This document shows positions 41,753 to 51,071 of a stretch of DNA of 64,000 bases, in pieces. Under the pieces are notes generated by a model. The model was not told the origin of the DNA, made no database searches, and worked only from the letters and a program-made list of their open reading frames with translations. Each line of letters starts with the position of its first letter. Position 1 is the first letter of the stretch. The DNA is from Lewinellaceae bacterium (lineage in GTDB: Bacteria > Bacteroidota > Bacteroidia > Chitinophagales > Saprospiraceae): assembly GCA_020636025.1 (NCBI GenBank), contig JACJYQ010000006.1:248001-312000 (forward strand), read 5' to 3'. The position numbers were made by a program, and so were the translations under genes.

Positions 41753-43432
41753 AACAACCAATTTCTTCGTCAATTTCCCTTCATCCGACAATATCTGAAG
41801 AAGATACATGCCTGATGCAAGGTTTTCTCCATGGATGACCGTTTCTCCTTTGTCGGGGTTGTCAATGCTTTGAACCAGTCTGCCGAGGGCATCGAAAATG
41901 AGGATTTGATTCACATTCAGGTTGTTGTATCTCAATGTCGCCTGATCATTTGTGGGATTTGGGAAAAGATCCACGCTGTCGGATGGATATGGCGGGACAT
42001 TGCTTAGTATCGAGCACACACCAGCCCAATCGCTGTCTATGTATGCTTTGAGTTGATCTACATTGCTTAAAGCATCGCCTATGTTGCAGGGCTGGGCGAT
42101 GTTGTGATGGACTGTCCAGGCGGCATCAAGTTCGGTGACTGCTCCGGGATGCAGGGTTTCGAGATAAAATGACCCAACAGCAAAGCGGTCTTCGGAACTG
42201 GCCGAAGTAGAACACATTGTCCAGTCATTTGGAGTGCCAGGATCTCCGGGGTACGCAAAATCGGTAGGCGTTACTCCTCCATAACCAAAGCCACCATAAG
42301 TGAGTGGCGTACCATCTGTCCACGACCCAGAAAGTAACCGGTAATATTCATAGTCTTTACTTGGGAAACCTACCGGTGACTGTGTGTTTATAGCCATGAA
42401 TTTATTAAGCGAAACAAAGGGTTGAGCGCCAAACATCATGACTGTTTGTACAGGTGGGTTGTTGTTAAAGGTAGGTATGCCGTTACAGGAAGAGTTGTTA
42501 ATTCCGTCTACAGCATCCTGGTTATAGGCAAACATGGTATTTCTGGAAGGGTCGCAGCCCAGATAATCATCAAAATAACACCCAAGATCCATGTCCACCC
42601 AGAGTCCGGCGTAAAAGGAATCAATTGGCTCAAGGCCTCTGTAAATAATTTTGTGACTGGTAAAAATCGTGTTGTTTATAACCGGAATGCCGGGACAATC
42701 AAAAGCCCAGGCGGTTAATTGAACTTCCATGGGAAATGGTTGCCCACCTGTTACGGAATGAGGAGCGCCATTACCCTGATCATTAAATACACACCAGATA
42801 ATCTCTGAGGCAGGGAAAAATTTATGGTTCCTAATCCCTACTGCCGGGTAATCGCCTCTCAAAGGATCATACAGACCATCTTGGTCATGATCGAAAAAAG
42901 GGGCAAGAGATTGGCCCGTTAAAGGAAGATCAAATCCATAAATACTGACAAAATATGGGTTTCCTATGGCTGGCCAGCCGGCAATGGATGGGTATTGGGA
43001 AATTATTTCCGCAGGGGTCATAGGCAGTGCTGCTAAAAAAGCGGCGATCTCTGATCCTTTTACTTTAAAAAGCCGGTCCCAGTTGGCGCAATTGGTGTCA
43101 TCCGTTAATCCGTCTTCAGTTAATGGGCCGGTTCTGAAATCTGTACCTGATGAATATCGATAATGCGCAGCAGAAGTTTTCAGATTGCCTGCCGGATCAA
43201 GTCCACCCAACCACAATCCTGCGGCGAAAATGGTTCCCGGATTATCCACACCGGCAACCGGATCGGGTATGAATTGCGAGTTATCAAAATCTGTGAACAG
43301 GTCACCACCATTTAGGATTCGCGCCTTGATGTTGTTGGCGTGAATGTCAATCTGAGCCTGAGGTTCAAGGCATTGGGACCATGCAACGTGTGAAATGAGT
43401 AAGAAGGCAGTGGGTAGTAATAGTTTAAACAT
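41741..43432 (-). CDS. T9SS type A sorting-domain surface protein
   Basis: A 563-residue secreted protein. The signal peptide is at 1-19 (LLLPTAFLLISHVAWSQ). The body begins NNIKARILNGGDLFTDFDNSQF and continues with LWLGGLDPAGNLKTSAAHYR, a start shared by a family of large Saprospiria secreted proteins. A region of calcium-loop-like text (DHDQDGLYDPLRGDYP) lies near 190. The last 75 residues form a T9SS type A domain (LFPNPTNDQATLRYNN, VQSIDNPDKGETVIHGENL, ASGMYLLQILSDEGKLTKKL). Its stop (GGACAATGA) falls in the heptanucleotide array, so the last three residues may come from repeat insertion. The function is unknown. Confidence 0.85.
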   Translation of the reverse strand: MFKLLLPTAFLLISHVAWSQCLEPQAQIDIHANNIKARILNGGDLFTDFDNSQFIPDPVAGVDNPGTIFAAGLWLGGLDPAGNLKTSAAHYRYSSGTDFRTGPLTEDGLTDDTNCANWDRLFKVKGSEIAAFLAALPMTPAEIISQYPSIAGWPAIGNPYFVSIYGFDLPLTGQSLAPFFDHDQDGLYDPLRGDYPAVGIRNHKFFPASEIIWCVFNDQGNGAPHSVTGGQPFPMEVQLTAWAFDCPGIPVINNTIFTSHKIIYRGLEPIDSFYAGLWVDMDLGCYFDDYLGCDPSRNTMFAYNQDAVDGINNSSCNGIPTFNNNPPVQTVMMFGAQPFVSLNKFMAINTQSPVGFPSKDYEYYRLLSGSWTDGTPLTYGGFGYGGVTPTDFAYPGDPGTPNDWTMCSTSASSEDRFAVGSFYLETLHPGAVTELDAAWTVHHNIAQPCNIGDALSNVDQLKAYIDSDWAGVCSILSNVPPYPSDSVDLFPNPTNDQATLRYNNLNVNQILIFDALGRLVQSIDNPDKGETVIHGENLASGMYLLQILSDEGKLTKKLVVSGQ

Positions 43433-43693
43433 ACGATTTATTCTTTTCGGGTGAGAAATTTAAAATTGAAAACAAGGATAGCATTTTATTTTTCGGTTTG
43501 GATCCATTATCTATTAGACAGCTATCGTGTACAAACAGGTTTGCCTTTTCACTTTGTAAACGAGATTTTGGTGAATTGCCAAAACAAGCGAAGTGCCTAC
43601 ATTTTTATAAAATCGATTCAAGTCGCTTAATAAGCTCGTTCAAAGGGGTTATCTTAGCGCGATAAACCTGACAAACTGCCAACAACCTGCTCT

Positions 43694-46321
43694 ATGTTTC
43701 AACGTCAAAGCCGCCCTGCATTTCCCGGCCGGAATATTGCCCTCCTCGCAGCAGCTGTGCTGTTGATGCTCCTTTTTATTATCAGCAAACTCAGAGAAAA
43801 CAAGAAGCAGGAATTGCATGAAAATGAGGCTGAAACTGAGACAAGTGAATCTGCAACACCCGGCCAGTTTCCTTATGAGACTTTCTTTGCCATGCGGGAT
43901 TATCCAGTTTTCCACCCGAGCATGCGCAAGTACAACGAGGCCATTTCTGATGCCCGCGACAGATATGAAGCTGCCCGGCCACGTGGCGGCAACGATGGTG
44001 TTTTTGCCCCCTGGACATTGGAAGGCCCCGGTAATATCGGTGCACGTATAAACGCCGTAGCCGTTGATCCACAAAATCACAACATCATTTACATCGGCTA
44101 TTCGCATGGCGGCGTTTGGAGAACCACCAATGGCGGACAAAGCTGGAACCCAATGTTCGACGACAACAATTACCTGTCTATTGGTAGCATTGCCATTGAC
44201 CCTGCAAATCCCACCCATGTGTATGTTGGCACAGGAGATCCAAACATCAGCATCTTTCCTTTTATAGGCGATGGCATCTGGAAAAGTACCGACAGAGGGA
44301 TTAACTGGGCGCCAATTGGGCTGCAGGACCAACGAATTGTTTCCCGCATTTTTGTGAATTCCGCCGTATCTAATAAAATTTATGCGGCTACCATGGGCCT
44401 TCCCTTTGAGCGAAATAGCGATCGTGGTTTGTACATTAAGGATATGGCTTCCTCTGCCTGGAATCAGAAATTATTCATAGCCGACGGAGCCGGTGTTATT
44501 GATATGGTTGTATCAAATACCAATCCGAATGTCATCTTTGCAGCAGGCTGGGATCGTGTCCGGAACAACCACGAAAGTGTGGCTTCAGGAAACAACGCCC
44601 GGATCTGGAAAACAAAGGACGGCGGCAACTCCTGGCAAATGCTCAGCGGTGGATTGCCTCAGACGGAGATGTGTCGCATTGGTCTTACAATAGATCCCAA
44701 CAACGATTTACATGTCCTGGCCTCCTATGCAGGTACCGACCTCAGTTTCGAAGGCTTGTACGAAACATTTGACGGAGGCCTAAACTGGCAAAAGAACGCC
44801 GGCAACGGTCTGAACAACAACTTTCAAAGCAATTTTGCCTGGTATTTCGGGCAAGTGCGCATAAATCCATTTAACTCACAGGATATTTGGCTGTTGGGCG
44901 TGAGCTCATTCCGGTCAACCGATGGTGGTCAAAACTGGTTCCGTGCAGTTGGTAACCAGCAGGGCGTTCATGCCGATCACCATGATTTGGCATTCATCAG
45001 CGCAACCGAATTTTTGATGGCCACAGATGGAGGCTTATATCGCTCGAGCGACAATGGCGGTGTCTGGACCCGGATTGAAAATATTCCAACCACCCAGTTT
45101 TACCGGGTAGCCTACAATCCGCATCAGCCCACCTTGTACTACGGTGGAGCACAGGACAACGGAACAAGCGCAGGGAATGCCAGCATGATGAACAACTGGC
45201 AACGCGTGTATGGAGCCGATGGTTTTCAGGCAGTATTTCATCCAAACAACCCCGATATTTATTACTACGAATATCAATTCGGTTCCATTAATGGCACCAT
45301 TGACGGAATTGAATTTTTTGACGCCACAGACGGCATCGATGGCGCAGATCGCCGAAACTGGGACATGCCCTACATCCTGAGTCACCACGACCCAGATGTG
45401 ATGTACGCAGGCACCTACCGGCTTTACGAAGGAAATGGTCACCTACCCGTCTGGTTCCCCATTACAGGAGACTTAACTGACGGCGATATTTTCGGCGCCT
45501 CTTTCCACAGCATTACCACCATAGATGAGAGCCCGCTTGATCCAGATCAGGTGTATGTAGGCACTTCAGATGGTAATGTCTGGCGCATCAATCCTGCGGG
45601 GCAAAGCAGCACCAATATCAGTGCCGGTTTGCCAGACAGATATGTATCCTCGGTAAAAGCTTCTCCGGGTAATCCCGACAGGGTTTTTGTTTCCCACACA
45701 GGGTATAAAGACAATGATTTTTCCCCGCGTTTGCATCGTTCCGATGATCGCGGCAATACCTGGGCGCCCATTGTAGGCGATCTGCCGGACCTGGCGATAA
45801 ACGAAATTCAGATACTTCCCGGACATCAGGACTCCATCATTTTTGCGGCAACTGATGGCGGCGTGTATATTACTTTGAATAGCGGAATAAACTGGGAGCG
45901 TTTGGGAACAGGAATGCCATTTGTTCCCGTATTCGATCTGGATCTGAATCTTTCACAAAAGACCCTGATCGCCGGAACCTTCGCCAGAAGTATGTACAGC
46001 TTCCCGATAGATTCACTTCATCTCGCAGAAAACTCTTCTACATTCAGTCCGGGCGGCCTGGCACCACCCAATCTGGCAGTAAGCCCCAGCCCGGCATACT
46101 CCAGCACCATGCTCAGTGTGGAAAATCTGAAATCGAACCAGGTTGCCGAGGTTGTGATCACAGATGCTTCCGGTCGCAGCTTATGGCGGGGACAATTCAA
46201 AGGCTTTGGAAAGCACGAGGAGAACATCGATTTAAATCAGTTTGTACCGGGTGTTTATATAGCTTTTGCCCGCACCAATGGCAAAGTGTGGGGTACCCGG
46301 AAATTTATAGTTACGCGCTGA
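43694..46321 (+). CDS. BNR/sortilin-like propeller protein with T9SS sorting domain
   Basis: An 875-residue protein. A membrane/signal segment is at about 15-35 (IALLAAAVLLMLLFII). Residues about 90-780 contain repeated BNR/sortilin-type blades with Asp-box-like text S-T-D-x-G-x-x-W (GGVWRTTNGGQSWNPM, GIWKSTDRGINW, SDNGGVWTRIENI, GGVYITLNSGINWERL), so one or two beta-propellers are likely. The end (VSPSPAYSSTMLSVENLKSNQ, GVYIAFARTNGKVWGTRKFIV) is a T9SS sorting domain. Similar proteins are annotated as sialidase- or VPS10-like, but no catalytic residues can be claimed. Probably a surface glycan- or protein-binding protein. Confidence 0.88.
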   Translation: MFQRQSRPAFPGRNIALLAAAVLLMLLFIISKLRENKKQELHENEAETETSESATPGQFPYETFFAMRDYPVFHPSMRKYNEAISDARDRYEAARPRGGNDGVFAPWTLEGPGNIGARINAVAVDPQNHNIIYIGYSHGGVWRTTNGGQSWNPMFDDNNYLSIGSIAIDPANPTHVYVGTGDPNISIFPFIGDGIWKSTDRGINWAPIGLQDQRIVSRIFVNSAVSNKIYAATMGLPFERNSDRGLYIKDMASSAWNQKLFIADGAGVIDMVVSNTNPNVIFAAGWDRVRNNHESVASGNNARIWKTKDGGNSWQMLSGGLPQTEMCRIGLTIDPNNDLHVLASYAGTDLSFEGLYETFDGGLNWQKNAGNGLNNNFQSNFAWYFGQVRINPFNSQDIWLLGVSSFRSTDGGQNWFRAVGNQQGVHADHHDLAFISATEFLMATDGGLYRSSDNGGVWTRIENIPTTQFYRVAYNPHQPTLYYGGAQDNGTSAGNASMMNNWQRVYGADGFQAVFHPNNPDIYYYEYQFGSINGTIDGIEFFDATDGIDGADRRNWDMPYILSHHDPDVMYAGTYRLYEGNGHLPVWFPITGDLTDGDIFGASFHSITTIDESPLDPDQVYVGTSDGNVWRINPAGQSSTNISAGLPDRYVSSVKASPGNPDRVFVSHTGYKDNDFSPRLHRSDDRGNTWAPIVGDLPDLAINEIQILPGHQDSIIFAATDGGVYITLNSGINWERLGTGMPFVPVFDLDLNLSQKTLIAGTFARSMYSFPIDSLHLAENSSTFSPGGLAPPNLAVSPSPAYSSTMLSVENLKSNQVAEVVITDASGRSLWRGQFKGFGKHEENIDLNQFVPGVYIAFARTNGKVWGTRKFIVTR

Positions 46322-46358
46322 TCTTTTGATATGATTGGCGTTTGATTGTCAGCTTCTT

Positions 46359-47708
46359 ATGCGAAAACATGGAGGAATTGCAGGTATTGTTTTTCAACCG
46401 CTCATAATTCTTGTTTTCGGATTCCTGATTGCTTTACTTGTACCTCCCTTTCAGTCCCCCGACGAGTACAACCACTTTTTTCGCGCCTATCAGGTAAGTG
46501 AAGGGCAGTTCTTTTGCGAAAAAAGAGATGCCAGACTTGGTGGCAAATTGCCAGCCAGCCTGTCCGCATTGCGCGATTCCTTTTTATATCTGAAAAACAA
46601 CTACGACGCCCGCCTAAGTTTACAAGGCTTGAAAAATGGGCTGTCCATTTCACTGGATCCAGACAACAGAAAATTTACAGACTTTGCCAATACCGCGATT
46701 TACGCACCCACTGGCTATTTACCGCAAGCATTGGCAATAGCCATACTCAGGCTTTTCAATGCCGGACCACTATACATGCTATACGCAGCGCGATTGGCCA
46801 ATTTGTTGCTGTGGTTTTTTGTCATAAGAGCAACGCTAAGAATTTGGCCTTACAACCGGATTGCAGTTACAGCCATTGCCATGTTACCTGCCACGCTTTG
46901 CATAGCTGCCTCCACCAATGCAGAGGTTACAACTGGTTGCCTTTTGTGGTGGTTGATCGCTGGTTTTATGGGAAACCTTACCAGAGAATTGTATTGGAAA
47001 AAGGTATTGGGAGTAATAGCAGTTACCCTGAACAAACTCATAACCTGGCCGATTATACTGCTGGCCGGATTTTCCCGGCTGAACAAAAGGCAATTAATTG
47101 GGCTATTTGTTGCCGGCACAATTTCGGCTATATTATGGGCCAAACTTGCGCAAAACTGGTTTATCCCTTATGATGAATACCATGCATCATTTCGCGATAG
47201 CCAAACCCTGAATGCGGGGGTGGATCCTGGTCGCCAAATGGATTATGTGCTGGGGCATCCATTACAATTCATGATAACAGTAACAAAATCCCTGTTTCGG
47301 GCATTGCCATCTCTGGGCGCGCATTTTGTTGGAAAGTTTGGCTGGGAAAAGAACTATTTGCCTGGTTGGTGCGTGCTACTGCTGTGGCTGGCTTTATTCG
47401 GACTGGTTTTGTCGGAAAAGAACCCTTTTGGACAAAAACCAAGGATGAGCATGGCCACGGTTTTGCTGCTATATGTCCTTGCTTTCGCTTATACGATTTA
47501 TCTGTTGTGGATTCCGGTTGGTGCAGATCAATTGGACAACTGGCAAGGGCGATATTTTATACCTGTTGCTCCGCTGGCGGTTATGGCCTTTGGAAATGGT
47601 CTACTTGATAAATGGAGACAAGAGATTGTGCGGTTCTCAGCTTACATCCTGTTGCTGGGGAATATGCTGATGCTGGTCTGGATATGGATGCGCTACTGGC
47701 ATGTATAA
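46359..47708 (+). CDS. DUF2142 family polytopic membrane protein
   Basis: The ATG at 46359 gives 449 residues with about 11 membrane segments. The first periplasmic loop carries PDEYNHFFRAYQVSEGQF, the DUF2142 signature (P-D-E-x-x-H-F-x-R-A-Y-Q). DUF2142 proteins resemble GT-C-type polyprenyl-sugar glycosyltransferases, and the Asp-Glu in this loop sits where GT-C enzymes carry their metal or catalytic acid. The sugar and acceptor are unknown. An upstream TTG gives eight more residues without support. Convergent with the TrpF-like gene; the stops are 1 bp apart. Confidence 0.85.
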   Translation: MRKHGGIAGIVFQPLIILVFGFLIALLVPPFQSPDEYNHFFRAYQVSEGQFFCEKRDARLGGKLPASLSALRDSFLYLKNNYDARLSLQGLKNGLSISLDPDNRKFTDFANTAIYAPTGYLPQALAIAILRLFNAGPLYMLYAARLANLLLWFFVIRATLRIWPYNRIAVTAIAMLPATLCIAASTNAEVTTGCLLWWLIAGFMGNLTRELYWKKVLGVIAVTLNKLITWPIILLAGFSRLNKRQLIGLFVAGTISAILWAKLAQNWFIPYDEYHASFRDSQTLNAGVDPGRQMDYVLGHPLQFMITVTKSLFRALPSLGAHFVGKFGWEKNYLPGWCVLLLWLALFGLVLSEKNPFGQKPRMSMATVLLLYVLAFAYTIYLLWIPVGADQLDNWQGRYFIPVAPLAVMAFGNGLLDKWRQEIVRFSAYILLLGNMLMLVWIWMRYWHV

Positions 47709-47709
47709 T

Positions 47710-48324
47710 TTATCTGCCAATGGCGTCAAAAATCTCGTCTATCTCGTCAAAAGATTTCACTCCAACCATTTCTTCTTCGCCACCGGTAACCCCTATTCCG
47801 GCAAAATTCAATTTCTTGAAAAGCGGAGCAATTTGCTCCTGTGAAAAGCCTGCTTGTATCAATGTTGGCCGCAATCCAAGCAATTCATTCCATAAATCGC
47901 GCTCCTCAAGCAGGATGCTTTCCCAATCCTGATTTTGACCAAAATCAAGCAAAAAACAGCTGGTAAAAGGACTGGCCAAGCGGAAAATCTGTTCCATGGT
48001 GGATAAATCACTACTGCCATTCACCTGCAATATGAGTTCGGCGCCGTAAAACTCATCCAGCACTTTCAGGTGATTATCTGCCTTAAGTTGCACCACATCG
48101 AGGTTGTAAAACTCAATGGCAGCCAACACATGATCAATACCCGCATTTTCAAACTCCCCGACAATATGTGGTCCGGCAATCCATTCCCGTATGGCTTTCA
48201 TAGAGGCCGGCTCCAGGTACCCGGGGCTGCCCTCTTCCAGGTTGAAACCCAGATAGTTCACTTCTTTTGCCGCAAAGTATCGGGCATCGGTCAGATTGGT
48301 AACGCTGGAAGCTTTTACGAGCAT
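47710..48324 (-). CDS. Degenerate phosphoribosylanthranilate isomerase-like (TrpF-like) protein
   Basis: A 204-residue TIM-barrel protein aligning by eye with TrpF: MLVKASSVTNLTDARYFAAKEVNYLGF matches KICGITNLEDA..., FLLDFGQ matches the strand with the catalytic Asp, and TLIQAGFSQEQI and GIGVTGGEE match the phosphate-binding loops. In TrpF the ICG Cys is the general base and an Arg in SKRYISP binds substrate. Here the Cys is replaced (ASS) and the Arg is missing (GSPGYLEP). So it is probably not a normal isomerase. Residue roles are recalled from Thermotoga TrpF. No trp genes are nearby. Confidence 0.75.
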   Translation of the reverse strand: MLVKASSVTNLTDARYFAAKEVNYLGFNLEEGSPGYLEPASMKAIREWIAGPHIVGEFENAGIDHVLAAIEFYNLDVVQLKADNHLKVLDEFYGAELILQVNGSSDLSTMEQIFRLASPFTSCFLLDFGQNQDWESILLEERDLWNELLGLRPTLIQAGFSQEQIAPLFKKLNFAGIGVTGGEEEMVGVKSFDEIDEIFDAIGR

Positions 48325-48408
48325 ATTTTATTACGATTCCTGTGATTATTGAGCGGAAGTGGCCAAAGGTATGTGAAATCTTATGCGCAAAAGCCTTTTT
48401 GCTTTGCG

Positions 48409-48416
48409 TAGTTTTG
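48409..48416 (+). promoter_or_regulatory. Candidate -7 box of the orphan adaptor
   Basis: TAGTTTTG matches TAnnTTTG and lies 46 bp before the ATG at 48462, just after a small hairpin (GCAAAAGC...GCTTTGC). Confidence 0.45.
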
Positions 48417-48461
48417 CAGTTTAAACAAGCCCAGGAGTACCTGGACTCATAATATACATGC

Positions 48462-49529
48462 ATGCGGAATAGATTTTTTCTTTGGCTGGCCCTTGCCCTG
48501 GTAATTGCGCTGGCAGTATGGAAGCTATTTTCCAATAAATCATTGCTGGATGAAGAGGCAAAACTTTCCACCATGTCACGCGCGTTTGTGCCAGTGGAAG
48601 TAATTGAACCCAAACTGGAAGTGTTAGCAAACAACCTGGAAGCCGATGGCATTTTCCTGCCGGCCAAGGAAATGTTTGTCATTTCTGAAACGGCCGGAAA
48701 GGTAATTGAGGTGTTTAAGGATAAAGGGGAATGGGTAAAAGAAGGGGAGGTGATTGCCAAGGTAGATGATGAATTGCTGGCCATCGAACTGGAAGCCACA
48801 CAGGCGAACCTCGCCAAGCTGAAAAAGGATCAGGAGCGATTAGCCAATCTTATTGAAGGAGAAGCCGCTCCGAAAAACAAGATAGAGGACATTCAACTGG
48901 GTATTTTGGCGGCGGAAGCCAAGGAAAAAGGCCTGAAAAAGCAAATTGCCAATACCAGTATAAAAGCTCCCATGACCGGCACCCTGGGTATGCGTTTTAT
49001 CGAACGCGGCTCGGTAATTGGTCCCGGCATACAAGTGGCACAAATGACCAATCTCGAAAAATTGTCGCTGATGGTCAAGGTCACCGAAAAGGATGTATTG
49101 AAAGTACGTAAAGGACAATCGGTTACCGTTGTTGCCGATGTGTATCCAAGCTTGAAAATCCCGGGGAAAGTGACCAACATCGGTTTGCGCGCCGACAATG
49201 CCTTTACCTATAATGTTGAAATAGAGGTGGTGAATCCTAAGCAGAGTCCTTTGTTGGGCGGCATGCATGCACGCGCCAGTTTTACTTTTGTCAGCAATCA
49301 GGAAGGGCTCACTGTTCCGAGAAAGACCATTGCCGGGAGCTTGCAGGATCCCAGTGTGTTTGTGGTGGCAAACGACTCCATTGCCGAGCTCCGGCACATC
49401 ACGCTCGGAGAAATTTATGGCGACCGGGTGGAAGTAAAAACCGGGTTGAAATCAGGAGATAAAGTGGTGCTGACCGGACAATTGAATCTCAGCGAGGGGA
49501 CAAAAGTGCAGGTTGTAGAAGGTAATTGA
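48462..49529 (+). CDS. Orphan RND-type efflux periplasmic adaptor
   Basis: A 355-residue HlyD/AcrA-like membrane-fusion protein. The N-terminal anchor is at about 5-22 (LWLALALVIALAVWKLF). Lipoyl half-motifs (GKVIEVFKDKGEWVKEGEVIAKVDDELL and IKAPMTGTLGMRFIERGSVI) flank a short helical hairpin (about 105-165). A beta-barrel domain and a membrane-proximal domain follow (GLTVPRKTIAG, LRHITLGEIYGDRVEVKTGLKSGDKVVLTG). It resembles adaptors of RND pumps, but no RND pump or TolC gene follows; an acyltransferase starts 36 bp downstream. It may serve a pump encoded elsewhere or have lost its pump. Confidence 0.88.
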   Translation: MRNRFFLWLALALVIALAVWKLFSNKSLLDEEAKLSTMSRAFVPVEVIEPKLEVLANNLEADGIFLPAKEMFVISETAGKVIEVFKDKGEWVKEGEVIAKVDDELLAIELEATQANLAKLKKDQERLANLIEGEAAPKNKIEDIQLGILAAEAKEKGLKKQIANTSIKAPMTGTLGMRFIERGSVIGPGIQVAQMTNLEKLSLMVKVTEKDVLKVRKGQSVTVVADVYPSLKIPGKVTNIGLRADNAFTYNVEIEVVNPKQSPLLGGMHARASFTFVSNQEGLTVPRKTIAGSLQDPSVFVVANDSIAELRHITLGEIYGDRVEVKTGLKSGDKVVLTGQLNLSEGTKVQVVEGN

Positions 49530-49565
49530 CTACATCTGCGGAAGCATGCCTGAAATAATCACCGC

Positions 49566-50684
49566 ATGAGCAATGAAATAAATTTTCGCGGCCATATTCC
49601 GGCGCTCGATGGAGTCAGGGGCATTGCCATTGTTCTGGTGCTATTGAGCCATTTCATGCTTCGGGATTATTTCATGAACGAGCGTCATTATTTTATGACG
49701 CAGTTTGGTTGGATAGGCGTTGATCTGTTCTTCGTGCTATCCGGATTTCTGATCACAGGCATTCTACTTGATTCCCGACAGAACGAACATTATTGGCGAA
49801 ATTTCTACCGCCGACGGGTGTTGCGGATCTTTCCGCTGTATTATTTCGTGGTAATCATTACCTGGCTGACGGTTCTGTTTATCGAAAAAGCTCCCGATCG
49901 GCTGCAGGGCTACGATTCCTTTGGCTGGTTTTTCACCTTCACGCCCAACATCGCCATGGGCTTGAAAAACAACTACCTGTACCACAGCCACATTTTCAAC
50001 TTGAACCATCTGTGGTCGCTGGCCATTGAGGAGCAGTTCTACTTGTTCTGGCCGCTGATTGTTCGGTATTTGCCCATGCGATGGTTGGCCATCCTGTGTC
50101 TGGTATTAATATCCATGGGAACCGGTCTTCGACATTTTACCGATCACCTGGTGGGTATGGATCTGTCTATTTCCTCGTATACGTTCCCGTTTTGCCGCAT
50201 GGATGGATTGGCGGCGGGCAGTTTTTTGGCGGCTGCACTGCGCCTGGGCTGGTTACAAAATATCCCGTATAAATGGTGGTTGGCGCGCATCCTGTTTGTG
50301 TCGACAGGCATTTTAATCATGGGGAATTTCATCAATGGTACCAAACAAACGCTTTACACCCTATCGGCTTTGTTCTTCTCAGCCTTGCTATTTCTGACGC
50401 TGAATCCCGATGCCAGGGCCATTGCCCGGCGCGTATGTGAAAATCGCTTTTTGCGGCATCTGGGTAAATACAGTTACGGATTGTATGTCTTTCATCACAT
50501 GTTTGAGTATTTCTGGCGCAACTGGTTTGGCAAGCCATTGCTGGAAAGCAATTTGCATCCGGTGATTGGACAAACGCTGTTTATTCTGGCTGCTTTTGGT
50601 GGGACTTATATTCTTGCCCGCATTAGCTGGATATTGATCGAGGAGCCGTTTTTGAGGCTCAAAAAAAAGGCGAAACCCGCCTGA
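49566..50684 (+). CDS. Acyltransferase 3 family membrane protein
   Basis: A 372-residue protein with about ten membrane helices. The family signature is at the N-terminus: HIPALDGVRGIAIVLVLLSHF with the catalytic-type His, then GVDLFFVLSGFLITGILLDS and FYRRRVLRIFPLYYFVV. Further text is HLWSLAIEEQFYLFWPLIV. These enzymes transfer acyl groups (often O-acetyl) onto sugars of lipopolysaccharide, peptidoglycan or other surface glycans. The substrate here is unknown. It lies 36 bp after the orphan adaptor, so the two may be co-transcribed. Confidence 0.92.
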   Translation: MSNEINFRGHIPALDGVRGIAIVLVLLSHFMLRDYFMNERHYFMTQFGWIGVDLFFVLSGFLITGILLDSRQNEHYWRNFYRRRVLRIFPLYYFVVIITWLTVLFIEKAPDRLQGYDSFGWFFTFTPNIAMGLKNNYLYHSHIFNLNHLWSLAIEEQFYLFWPLIVRYLPMRWLAILCLVLISMGTGLRHFTDHLVGMDLSISSYTFPFCRMDGLAAGSFLAAALRLGWLQNIPYKWWLARILFVSTGILIMGNFINGTKQTLYTLSALFFSALLFLTLNPDARAIARRVCENRFLRHLGKYSYGLYVFHHMFEYFWRNWFGKPLLESNLHPVIGQTLFILAAFGGTYILARISWILIEEPFLRLKKKAKPA

Positions 50685-51071
50685 TTAACCCAGATGGTTA
50701 CCTGTTTATGATGTCTAATAAACATAGGCAATGTTTCCATAAATGATAATCAGGTATTTTCACGTGATTCCAAATCGGGTAAAAATACGCTACCCTGATT
50801 TTCACTTCCTCAGCACTTTTGCATCAGCCTTGCTCGAAGAAACCAAATGGAAACAACTTTTTTTATTTCAGAAATGTATGTCCGGTAGAACCGGAATAAA
50901 GACTCCTTGAACGGCCCGAATTTCCACGCCCTGTGTTGCCCTTTTTACAGCATTTCTGAAAACTTGCCGAATTGGAAACGGTCTTTCATCAGCCTATTTC
51001 TTTGGATTGAAAACCCTGGGTTAGGGTTAGTCTAGGGAAGCAGGCTGTGTTGTTTTAGAATGATATACCCA
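50685..51071. other. Intergenic region after the acyltransferase
   Basis: About 390 bp between convergent genes. No ORF, repeat or hairpin with a T-run could be supported. Confidence 0.5.

Noticed and set aside
46514..47173. 219-codon alternative frame within the DUF2142 gene
   Set aside because: The DUF2142 frame has the signature and membrane helices; this one has neither.
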